A program made the translations under genes and the position numbers. Positions 27,802 through 35,447 of a stretch of 64,000 bases of DNA are shown one piece after another (positions within the stretch are counted from its first letter, which is position 1; every line of letters starts with the position of its first letter). This stretch comes from Streptococcus ratti FA-1 = DSM 20564. GTDB taxonomy: Bacteria > Bacillota > Bacilli > Lactobacillales > Streptococcaceae. The DNA lies in assembly GCF_000286075.1 (NCBI RefSeq), contig NZ_AJTZ01000005.1:558001-622000 (forward strand). The letters are read 5' to 3'. The notes under the pieces are model-generated. The model was not told the DNA's origin and made no database searches. It was given only the letters and a program-made list of their open reading frames with translations.

Positions 27802-27898
27802 TACTGGATTTGAAAATTTTTATGGCTTTTTTGTGTTCTTTTTAAAAGCCCTTTCAAAATGTTTTTTTTGTGTTTTTCTTAAGAAAGGCTATTCCTTT

Positions 27899-27912
27899 TT
27901 TAAGCGCTTTCA
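27899..27912 (+). promoter_or_regulatory. Catabolite-responsive element (CcpA site) in the citrate divergent promoter region
   Basis: TTTAAGCGCTTTCA matches the cre consensus TGNAANCGNTNNCA at all fixed positions but one. It lies just before a -10-like TATACT (27915-27920) for the transporter gene, so CcpA binding should block it when glucose is present. Glucose repression of citrate genes is known in related lactic acid bacteria. Confidence 0.7.
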
Positions 27913-28008
27913 TTTATACTAGTCTTGTACAAAAAATCTTGCTTCCTGTTTAAATTCTGTGTTTTTCATTGGATTTAAATAAGAAAGATTAAAAAGGAGA
28001 GATAACTT

Positions 28009-29412
28009 ATGTTATTAACAATTTTAGCGTATGCTATGATTATTGTCTTCATGTATGTTGTCATGAAGAAAAAAATGTCGCCTTTCACGGCATTGGTAAT
28101 AGTTCCTCTGGTAGCTACTATCATTGTTATTCTGACAGGAGTCGCAGACTTTAAAGCTGACCAAAGTTTTGTCGAATTCCTGGGAGACGAGAAAATAGCA
28201 AATAACCTGACTGCTATTGGTCCTATGATCTTATATGGGATTAACAATACTGCCAACACAGGGATTATGCTCCTGTTCGCCATCTTGTATTTCTCATTGA
28301 TGCTGGATGCAGGTCTCTTTGATCCCATTACAGAAAAAATGATTCGCTTCGCTAAAGGCGATCCAATGAAAGTCTTGATGGCTACTGCTGTTGTTGCTGC
28401 CGCTGTATCCCTTAATGGTGATGGTACAACAACGACTCTTATTTGCTGTTCGGCCTTTCTTCCTATTTATAAAAAACTTAACATGCGGGTCATGAACCTC
28501 GGTGTCTTGATTATCCTGCAAAACACTATCATGAACCTGCTTCCTTGGGGCGGACCTACTGCACGTGCCATGTCCGTTTTAAAGGTCGGATCCGAAATTT
28601 TGGGTTATCTGGCACCAGGTATGATCTTGTCACTCCTTTATGTCATCTTCTTTGTTGCAAGAAGCATGGGTAAAAAAGAACGTAAACGCTTGGGAGTCAC
28701 CGAGTTATCTGAAGAAGAAATTTCATCCCTAATCGAAACCACTGATCCTGACACAATGGCAATTCGCCGTCCTCAAAACTTCGTGTTCAATGGTATCTTG
28801 ACAATTATTCTGATTGCTTGGCTGGTCGCTGGATCCTTTATCCCAGCTATTGAAATGCCATCACTCTTCCTCTTTGCAGTCGGCACCTGTATCGCTTTGA
28901 TGGTCAACTATCCTAACTTAAAAGATCAATCGAAACGTATCGGTGAAAACGGCGGGGATGCTGTACAAGTTGTTATCTTGGTATTTGCTGCAGGTATCTT
29001 CATGGGACTCTTCCAAGGTTCTGGTATGGCTGGTGCCTTAGCTCAAAGCTTTACAACAATTATTCCAAAACAACTGGCTGGTTTCTGGGGATTGGTTATT
29101 GCCCTTATCTCTGCACCAGGTACCTTCTTCCTCTCAAACGACGGCTTCTACTACGGTATTATGCCAGTCTTGGCCGAAGCCGGTGCTAAATACGGATTTG
29201 ACAATATGGCTATGGCTTTAGCTTCCCTGATGGGACAAGCTTTCCACTTATTGAGTCCGCTGGTTGCCTTCATCTACCTGCTGCTTCGTTTGACAGGTTT
29301 GGATATGGGCGAATGGCAAAGAGAATCTGCAAAATATGCACTTGTAGTGTTCATCATCTTTATTGTAACTATTCTGCTTGTCGGACGTCTGCCATTCTAC
29401 ATTCCGCAATAA
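28009..29412 (+). CDS. citM: CitMHS-family metal-citrate transporter
   Basis: 467 residues, about 11-12 membrane segments. CitMHS-like features are MLLTILAYAMIIVFMYVVMK at the start, SLNGDGTTTTLICCSAFLP, LPWGGPTARAMSVL and the C-terminal FLSNDGFYYGIMPVLAEAG. This family imports citrate complexed with Mg2+, Ca2+ or Fe3+ with protons, unlike the CitP/CitS 2HCT carriers. AAAGGAGAG precedes the ATG. Divergent from the lyase/decarboxylase operon. The metal preferred cannot be read from sequence. Confidence 0.92.
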   Translation: MLLTILAYAMIIVFMYVVMKKKMSPFTALVIVPLVATIIVILTGVADFKADQSFVEFLGDEKIANNLTAIGPMILYGINNTANTGIMLLFAILYFSLMLDAGLFDPITEKMIRFAKGDPMKVLMATAVVAAAVSLNGDGTTTTLICCSAFLPIYKKLNMRVMNLGVLIILQNTIMNLLPWGGPTARAMSVLKVGSEILGYLAPGMILSLLYVIFFVARSMGKKERKRLGVTELSEEEISSLIETTDPDTMAIRRPQNFVFNGILTIILIAWLVAGSFIPAIEMPSLFLFAVGTCIALMVNYPNLKDQSKRIGENGGDAVQVVILVFAAGIFMGLFQGSGMAGALAQSFTTIIPKQLAGFWGLVIALISAPGTFFLSNDGFYYGIMPVLAEAGAKYGFDNMAMALASLMGQAFHLLSPLVAFIYLLLRLTGLDMGEWQRESAKYALVVFIIFIVTILLVGRLPFYIPQ

Positions 29413-29467
29413 CAACTGCAAACAAGAAAAAATCGCAGCTTAGTTGCAGTAACTGATTTTCTTAATG

Positions 29468-29499
29468 AAGGACTTGGGGCATTGCTCAAGTCCTTTTTA
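29468..29499 (+). terminator. Terminator after the citrate transporter
   Basis: Arms AAGGACTTG / CAAGTCCTT, 10-base loop, then TTTTT. It ends the single-gene transporter transcript before the regulator gene. Confidence 0.85.
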
Positions 29500-29566
29500 T
29501 AAATATCTTGGAAAAAGTTAAGTATTTTCGGTATAATAAATTAAGACTAGAAAATGGGGAGAATTC

Positions 29567-30268
29567 ATGAATTCAGTTGTAAACGCTGTGAAGAATAATT
29601 TGGATTTATCACAGAATGTTCCTTTGAAAATCGCTTTTTATGAGGCCTTGCGAAAAACAATTATCCTGAGCGAGATTCCTGCTGGTTCTCGTATTAATGA
29701 GAAAGAACTGGCAACAGCTCTCAATATCAGCCGAACACCGATTCGCTACGCGCTGGGGGTTTTGCAGGAAGAAAAATTAGTTGAACACATTCCTAAACGC
29801 GGTATTATTGTTCGCGGCATTAGCTTAAAAGATGCAATCGAAATTTTTGATATCCGTAAGGCTTTGGATACTCTGGCTGCAACCAAGGCTATGTATCTGA
29901 TGAACGAAGAAGACTTCGCAGAGATGAAAAAGATTCTGACTGACTGTGAAGGGTTTATTGATGATGGGGATATCGAAACGATCTTGGATAATTTTAACCA
30001 GTTTAACGATCTCATTTACCGTAAAAGTCAGATGTTGCGCCTGAGAGAAATTGTGACCGAACTGCAAACCTATCTAAGGTATTTCAGGGAAATCTCCATC
30101 GCTTCTTTTGAACGCCGTAAACAGGCTTTAAAAGAGCACTGGGTTATCTATCGCGGCATGCGCAATAAAGATGTCGAACAGATTACCTTGATTACGCATG
30201 AGCATCTGAATTCTTCTTTGGAATTTATTCTGCAGCAAATGGAAAGCCGGCAAGATGAACACCGTTGA
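29567..30268 (+). CDS. citO: GntR/FadR-type regulator of citrate genes (CitO-like)
   Basis: 233 residues. N-terminal GntR winged helix (IPAGSRINEKELATALNISRTPIRYALGVLQEE) and C-terminal FCD ligand domain with metal-type residues (KEHWVIYRGMRNKD, ITHEHLNSSLEF). It sits inside the citrate cluster and overlaps citG, the same context as E. faecalis CitO, an activator responding to citrate. Likely target: the A/T-rich 27729-28008 region (inference). TATAAT at 29533-29538 and GGGGAGA near the ATG. Confidence 0.88.
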   Translation: MNSVVNAVKNNLDLSQNVPLKIAFYEALRKTIILSEIPAGSRINEKELATALNISRTPIRYALGVLQEEKLVEHIPKRGIIVRGISLKDAIEIFDIRKALDTLAATKAMYLMNEEDFAEMKKILTDCEGFIDDGDIETILDNFNQFNDLIYRKSQMLRLREIVTELQTYLRYFREISIASFERRKQALKEHWVIYRGMRNKDVEQITLITHEHLNSSLEFILQQMESRQDEHR

Positions 30269-31145
30269 AGAAAAGCTGATGCCTTTTAGCCGTTTAGCGG
30301 TGAAGGCTCTTTTGTACGAACTAGTTTTGTCCCCTAAACCCGGATTGGTAGACCGCTATGATACAGGTGCCCATGATGATATGGACTTTTATACGTTCAC
30401 AGACAGCATTGTAGCACTGGATCCTTTTTTTAGCCTCTACATTCAGGCGGGCTGGACTTATCATGACGAATCTCCCCAAGAGCTCTTTCACCGTCTTAGA
30501 GCTTTAGGTCTTAAAGCTGAGTCAGCCATGTTTGCTGCGACTCACGGCGTCAATACTCACAAAGGAGTTAATTTCTCCTTGGCTCTGCTGCTCGGTGCTA
30601 CGGGCGCTTATTTAGCTAACCATCCCAATCTGCTGCAGGAAAAGACCTCTTTCAGCCCTGCTGACACTCAGACTGTCTGCTCCCTAGCCGCTGATATGAC
30701 CAAACAGCTGGTAGCACAGGATTTAAGCTATTTAGAAAAGAAACCTGAATTAACCCATGGCGAGCGGCTCTTTCTTGAACACGGTATCAAAGGTCCTCGC
30801 GGTGAAGCTGCCAGTGGCTATGCTTCGCTTACTCAAAAAGCCCTGCCATTTTTGAGGCAGGAGCTGGCAAAAGGAAAGGATAGTTATACTGTACAGCTGC
30901 AGCTATTGCTTTATCTAATGGCATTTGTTGAAGACGGCAATCTGATTCATCGCGGCGGGATTGCAGCTTGGAAAGCAGTCAAACAGGAGTCTGAGACCCT
31001 CTTAGAAACCACTCCTTCTAAAGATTTGCCCAGTCAGATGACTGTTTACAACCAAAAGCTAGTTGAAAGGCACTTAAGTCCTGGGGGTTCTGCCGATTTA
31101 CTGTCTTTAACCTTCTACTTTGCTTTTTTAGAGAATCTTCTTTGA
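30255..31145 (+). CDS. citG: Triphosphoribosyl-dephospho-CoA synthase
   Basis: 296 residues. CitG motifs: SPKPGLVDRYDTGAHDDMDFY, AATHGVNTHKGVNFSLALLL (nucleotide-binding region), GIKGPRGEAASGY and FVEDGNLIHRGG. It makes the precursor of the citrate-lyase prosthetic group from ATP and dephospho-CoA; CitX then transfers it to CitD. The start lies within the end of the regulator gene (14-base overlap). Confidence 0.95.
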   Translation: MNTVEEKLMPFSRLAVKALLYELVLSPKPGLVDRYDTGAHDDMDFYTFTDSIVALDPFFSLYIQAGWTYHDESPQELFHRLRALGLKAESAMFAATHGVNTHKGVNFSLALLLGATGAYLANHPNLLQEKTSFSPADTQTVCSLAADMTKQLVAQDLSYLEKKPELTHGERLFLEHGIKGPRGEAASGYASLTQKALPFLRQELAKGKDSYTVQLQLLLYLMAFVEDGNLIHRGGIAAWKAVKQESETLLETTPSKDLPSQMTVYNQKLVERHLSPGGSADLLSLTFYFAFLENLL

Positions 31146-31195
31146 CGCACCATGCCCTGTGGCAGTCTGTCTTTATCTTTTGTAAATCATAACAA

Positions 31196-31223
31196 ACATG
31201 CTGAGGTATTCGCCTCAGCATGT
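31196..31223. terminator. Bidirectional terminator between citG and the AbrB-family gene
   Basis: Perfect 11-bp arms ACATGCTGAGG / CCTCAGCATGT around a 6-base loop, between two convergent genes. Confidence 0.85.
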
Positions 31224-31245
31224 TAACGGTTATCTATTTTTTCGC

Positions 31246-32334
31246 TTACAGCAAATGGACAATGAATCTGACCAACATAGGCATCACGATAACAGTGTAC
31301 AAGATACGGCTGATTTGAATTCCGGCAATTTTAGGCATGTCACCGCCTAATTCTCCAGCAAGCAGAGAAATGTCTGTTGCGCCAGCCGGTGATGAAGCAA
31401 AAAGAGCAGACTGCAAATCTAAAATACCTTTCTTATACATGACAAAACCAAAGAAAGCATTAATGATCAGATAGCTTGTTAACAGTAAAATAATCGGAAT
31501 AATTAAGTGAGTCATTCTCGCTAGACTATCGTGTGTAAAGTTGGTACCGATTAAGGAACCGGCAAAAATTTGAGCAACATAGCGAATACTTTTAGACATT
31601 TGTTGCGTATTTTTTGTAATTTTCAGAGCACAGGAAAAGATAAGCGAAAATATTAATGCTCCAACGGGGATAGCCAGCCACATCCCAATCAAACCGCCTA
31701 TACTGGCAACCGCTAAAACAAAAGCATTGTTGAGCCACTCATCTTTCAAAGACCGCTTATTGACAGCTTCTTCTTCAGCAATGTCATCTTTTACCAGATG
31801 AGAGGTAGAAAGAACCTTCTCCTTTTTTTGATCTGCAGGGGCAAAGCGTTTAGTGATAAAGGCAACCCACACAGGCAGAATGATTAGAATTCCCACCAGT
31901 CTGGCAGACTGCAAGGTTGCAACAATATCTGACTGCGCTCCCATGTCAATACTCATGAGAGACACATCAACAATCCCGCCGGGCAGGCAAGATAAAAAGG
32001 CTGTCACGGCGTCCATTTTAAAACATAGGATAAACACAAAACCCATCAGTATCATATTGATGGTAAACAGTATCATCAAAGAGGCGATGGATACAGCTAA
32101 TCTAGGAAGATTAAGAAGATCTTTTTTTGAAACTTGCTGACCTATATAGGCGCCGCTGATAATCTGAGCAAAAATTTTCATTGATACTTCCATCTTCATT
32201 TGCCCGGTAATGATTGAAAAAACAGCCACAGCAACCATACTGCCAATCATAAACGGTGCCGGAACCTGAAGTTTTTTGGCAGCTAATCCGCCTAGAAGAC
32301 CTACTAAAAGCGTAAAAGCAATTTGTAAAATCAT
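31246..32334 (-). CDS. AbrB-family putative membrane transporter
   Basis: 362 residues, about 10-11 membrane helices in two similar halves. Duplicated motifs LPGGIVDVSLMSIDMGAQSD and SPAGATDISLLAGELGGDMP mark the AbrB (former ammonia monooxygenase regulator-like) membrane family. Function is not established; some members are proposed transporters. Its place between citG and citC suggests a link to citrate or a product such as succinate or acetoin, but that is only context. It is convergent to citG and divergent from citC. Confidence 0.8.
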   Translation of the reverse strand: MILQIAFTLLVGLLGGLAAKKLQVPAPFMIGSMVAVAVFSIITGQMKMEVSMKIFAQIISGAYIGQQVSKKDLLNLPRLAVSIASLMILFTINMILMGFVFILCFKMDAVTAFLSCLPGGIVDVSLMSIDMGAQSDIVATLQSARLVGILIILPVWVAFITKRFAPADQKKEKVLSTSHLVKDDIAEEEAVNKRSLKDEWLNNAFVLAVASIGGLIGMWLAIPVGALIFSLIFSCALKITKNTQQMSKSIRYVAQIFAGSLIGTNFTHDSLARMTHLIIPIILLLTSYLIINAFFGFVMYKKGILDLQSALFASSPAGATDISLLAGELGGDMPKIAGIQISRILYTVIVMPMLVRFIVHLL

Positions 32335-32479
32335 AAGTTTTTCTTTCTCATCTTAATAATCAGCCTAACAAGTTCCTTTTTATTATGACATATTTAAGAT
32401 GGTTTATAAAGTTATTTTAGGTTTTAAAAGTGTTTAAAATGGCTGTTTGTATTTAAAAAATACCTGGTTAGTGCTAAAA

Positions 32480-32502
32480 TATAATAAATGTCAGCGCTTT
32501 AG
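32480..32502 (+). promoter_or_regulatory. citC promoter -10 with overlapping downstream cre-like site
   Basis: TATAAT at 32480-32485 is followed at 32489-32502 by TGTCAGCGCTTTAG, which fits the cre consensus except three positions. A CcpA site just after the start of transcription would block elongation. This is a second possible glucose-control point of the citrate system. Confidence 0.5.
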
Positions 32503-32557
32503 TTTATTCATCTCTGCCGCTTGCAGATGATTCTCTATTTTTATAAAGGAGTAAGCC

Positions 32558-33604
32558 ATGTCAACCTATCCGATTTCAAAAATTTATCCTTCTGATAAAA
32601 ACAGTCTGCAAAAGATTGATACCCTGCTGGAAAAAGAAGGAATTCATCGGGATGCTAATCTGGATTATACCTGTGCTATGTTTGATGACGACCTCAATAT
32701 TATCGCCACAGGCAGCTGTTTTGGAAATACCCTTCGCTGTTTAAGTGTCAGCAGCCGTTATCAAGGCGAAGGGCTGCTCAATGAAATTGTCACCCATCTC
32801 ATTAATATTCAATTCGAGCGCGGCAATACTCATATTTTTCTTTATACTAAACCATGTACAGCCAAATTTTTTGGTGATTTAGGCTTTTACGAGATTGCCA
32901 GAGCTGATAATCAAATTGTTTTCATGGAAAATAAGAAAGATGGCTTTGATCGTTATCTTAAAACCCTTCAGCAGCCAGAACAAAAAGGTCAGACTGCTGC
33001 TGCTCTGGTTATCAATGCCAATCCTTTCACCTTAGGCCATCAGTATTTAGTGGAAAAAGCAGCTGCTGACAATGACATTTTGCATCTTTTTATGGTTAGC
33101 GAAGACAGCAGCCTGATTCCTTTTGATATTCGCAAAAAGCTGATTTTAGAAGGAACTGCTCATCTGTCTAATATTTGCTATCATGAAACCGGACCTTATA
33201 TTATCAGTAAATCTACCTTCCCAAGCTATTTCCAAAAAGATCAGGCAGCAGTAATTGAAAGTCAGGCTCGCATTGACTTGGCTATTTTTACGCGTACCGC
33301 TCATCATCTAGGCATCCAAAAGCGCTATGTCGGAGAAGAGCCGACAAGTCTGGTAACCGGTATTTACAACCAGATCATGCTTCAAGAACTGCCTAAACAA
33401 GGAATTGACTGTTTGGTTATCCCCCGCAAAGCCTATAAGAGCGGCCCGATCAGTGCTTCGACTGTCCGACAGGCTCTCAAAGAAGGGAATATGGATATCT
33501 TAAAAGAACTCCTTCCTCCAACCAGTCTAAATTATTTTTTGAGCCCTGAAGCGCAGCCGCTTATTCGCAAAATCCAAAAAGAAACTAACGTCATCCACTA
33601 CTAG
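32558..33604 (+). CDS. citC: [Citrate (pro-3S)-lyase] ligase
   Basis: 348 residues. The N-terminal third is a GNAT-like domain (GNTLRCLSVSSRYQGEGLLNEIV), followed by a nucleotidyl-transferase domain with VINANPFTLGHQYLVEKAA and the late ISAST motif (GPISASTVRQAL). CitC acetylates the thiol of the citrate-lyase arm with acetate and ATP, switching the enzyme on. AAAGGAG just before the ATG. It is transcribed separately from the lyase operon, facing away from the AbrB gene. Confidence 0.95.
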   Translation: MSTYPISKIYPSDKNSLQKIDTLLEKEGIHRDANLDYTCAMFDDDLNIIATGSCFGNTLRCLSVSSRYQGEGLLNEIVTHLINIQFERGNTHIFLYTKPCTAKFFGDLGFYEIARADNQIVFMENKKDGFDRYLKTLQQPEQKGQTAAALVINANPFTLGHQYLVEKAAADNDILHLFMVSEDSSLIPFDIRKKLILEGTAHLSNICYHETGPYIISKSTFPSYFQKDQAAVIESQARIDLAIFTRTAHHLGIQKRYVGEEPTSLVTGIYNQIMLQELPKQGIDCLVIPRKAYKSGPISASTVRQALKEGNMDILKELLPPTSLNYFLSPEAQPLIRKIQKETNVIHY

Positions 33605-33612
33605 TTAAAATA

Positions 33613-33677
33613 AACAAAAAGAGACCAAACAGCTGAATTCTTAGCAAAGAATATCAATGCTTTTGGCCTCTTTTTAT
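33613..33677. terminator. Terminator after citC
   Basis: Long-loop hairpin: AAAAAGAGACCAAA pairs with TTTTGGCCTCTTTTT across about 30 bases, which themselves contain the short repeat ATTCTT/AAGAAT. It ends in a T-run. Confidence 0.7.
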
Positions 33678-33782
33678 TATTAAGGAAAGCTTCCTAAAAT
33701 TCTGCTCTATTTTTTGACTGGCTGATTTTTTAAAAGAGCCTCAAAGATAGTTTTTAGCATTAAAAACACTTGAGTGTAGGCC

Positions 33783-34733
33783 TCATTTTCTTGTGATGCA
33801 GACTTGAGTTCCCTGGTCAATCTGACTGTCGACAGCAATCTCTAACTCAAGGCTGTTTAATATTTTTTTAGCCATATAAAGACCTAAACCTGTCGCTTTT
33901 TGATGTTCATGTCCATTGTAGCCCGTAAAACCTTCCTCAAAAAGTCTGGGAATATCTTCCTTTAGAATTCCCATCCCTGTATCTTCAATAAGCACCTGAT
34001 TTTCTTGAATAAGGATAGTGATATGACCGCCCTTTTTGTTGTACTTGATAGCATTATCCAAAATTTGTGAAAAGACAAAGCTCAGCCACTTCTTATCCGA
34101 TTTGAGCTCCCAATCGCCCTGAATGTTTACCGAAATCTCTTTTTGCAAAAAGAAAACCTGATTTTTCTTGATTAAATCAACCAGTATCTCACGAACCTGA
34201 CATTTTTCAAAACGGAAATCACTCTGATTTTGACTGAATTTGACATAGTTTAAAAGCCGGGCTAGATCGTTTTCCAGCCTCAAAAGCTGACTTTGAACAT
34301 CGCTTTGTTTCAGATGATTGGTTTGTGCCATCAAAGAAATGGCAGAAATCGGTACTTTCATTTGATGCGACCATACTTTTATGAGCTGCTGTAAGTTTTC
34401 TTCCCGCGCTTTATGGTAAAGCCTGTCATCAAGCTGTTCTTCCAATATTTTCGCAAGCGCTGCCTTATAGGCTAGATCGCTGGGTGTCTGTAAGGAATTC
34501 AGATTTTTCAGCTCTCTGACTGTTATAAAATGATGCAGGATCTTTATTTTTTGATAAAATTTCCAGTAGCAGTACAGACTGATGATAAGCAAAAGTGTTA
34601 CATTAAAAATAAAGCTGCTGATAAAGTAAAAGAGCGGCAGATGATAAAGGTAAAAAGTCAGCAAAAAAATTAAACTAAGCACTAAGTACAGACCATACCA
34701 AGGGCTGTATTCTTTAAAATAAGCTCTAATCAT
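33783..34733 (-). CDS. mbrD: Intramembrane-sensing histidine kinase (MbrD/BceS type)
   Basis: 316 residues. Two N-terminal membrane helices (about 12-30 and 36-58) with almost no outside loop, then HisKA (H123 in VWSHQMKVPIS) and HATPase (DNAIKYNKKGG, EDTGMGI, GLGLYMAKKI). BceS-type kinases do not sense the antibiotic; they read flux through the partner ABC transporter. The start overlaps the regulator stop by 4 bases. Part of mbrABCD, known in S. mutans for bacitracin resistance. Confidence 0.92.
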   Translation of the reverse strand: MIRAYFKEYSPWYGLYLVLSLIFLLTFYLYHLPLFYFISSFIFNVTLLLIISLYCYWKFYQKIKILHHFITVRELKNLNSLQTPSDLAYKAALAKILEEQLDDRLYHKAREENLQQLIKVWSHQMKVPISAISLMAQTNHLKQSDVQSQLLRLENDLARLLNYVKFSQNQSDFRFEKCQVREILVDLIKKNQVFFLQKEISVNIQGDWELKSDKKWLSFVFSQILDNAIKYNKKGGHITILIQENQVLIEDTGMGILKEDIPRLFEEGFTGYNGHEHQKATGLGLYMAKKILNSLELEIAVDSQIDQGTQVCITRK

Positions 34734-35404
34734 TTGATTAAGTACCCCACACCTCTGACTGTATGAATTTTATCAAAATTTAGGGCCAGCACCTTTTTGC
34801 GCAGTCTGGTCATATTAACACTGAGCGTGTTTTGATCAATGAATTCTTCACCTTCCCACAGCTTATTGAGAAGCGCTTCTTTTGTGACAACTTCTCCTTT
34901 GTAGTCAATCAGCAAGGAGAGAATCTTAGTTTCGGTTGGTGTCAGCTGAATTTTTTGCTCCATTTCAGTATTGGAAAATACACCGTCCAGAGTCAGCTCA
35001 AAGTCCCCAATTTGATGGCTTTGCTTGGTAAATTCATTAGCCCGGCGCAAAAATGCAGCGATCTTAGCATCAAGAATAGGAAGCGAAAAAGGCTTGCTCA
35101 AAAAATCATCGCCGCCCATATTCATAGCCATTACAGCATTCATTTCTTCATCGGCGCTGGAAATAAAAATAATCGGCATCGTCAGCATCTGTTTTCTGAT
35201 TTCAGTTGTCCAATAAAAACCGTTAAAATAAGGCAGGGTAATATCCATAAGCACTAAATCCGGTTTAAACTCAGCAATTTCCTGCAAAATAGCTCTGAAA
35301 TTATCAACGCTTTTGACATGGTACTGCTGTCCCAAATGATTTTTTAACAAGCTGACGATGGTAGTGTCATCTTCAACAATATAAACTTTTCCTTGCTTTT
35401 TCAT
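34730..35404 (-). CDS. mbrC: OmpR-family response regulator (MbrC/BceR type)
   Basis: 224 residues. Receiver domain with acidic pair ED(D) at 11-13, phospho-acceptor D54 (LVLMDITLPY) and K (LSKPFSLP), then a C-terminal winged helix (TPTETKILSLLIDYKGEVVTKEALL, DQNTLSVNMTRLRKK). It should activate the mbrAB promoter when phosphorylated by MbrD. It lies 43 bases after mbrB, so all four genes are likely one transcript. Confidence 0.93.
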   Translation of the reverse strand: MKKQGKVYIVEDDTTIVSLLKNHLGQQYHVKSVDNFRAILQEIAEFKPDLVLMDITLPYFNGFYWTTEIRKQMLTMPIIFISSADEEMNAVMAMNMGGDDFLSKPFSLPILDAKIAAFLRRANEFTKQSHQIGDFELTLDGVFSNTEMEQKIQLTPTETKILSLLIDYKGEVVTKEALLNKLWEGEEFIDQNTLSVNMTRLRKKVLALNFDKIHTVRGVGYLIK

Positions 35405-35447
35405 AATTTTATTTTACCAAAAAAACGGCGAAAAATCGCCGCTTCTT

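Noticed and set aside
32335..32557. Possible riboswitch or T-box before citC
   Set aside because: No T-box specifier/antiterminator elements or riboswitch core seen; only a promoter and cre-like site.
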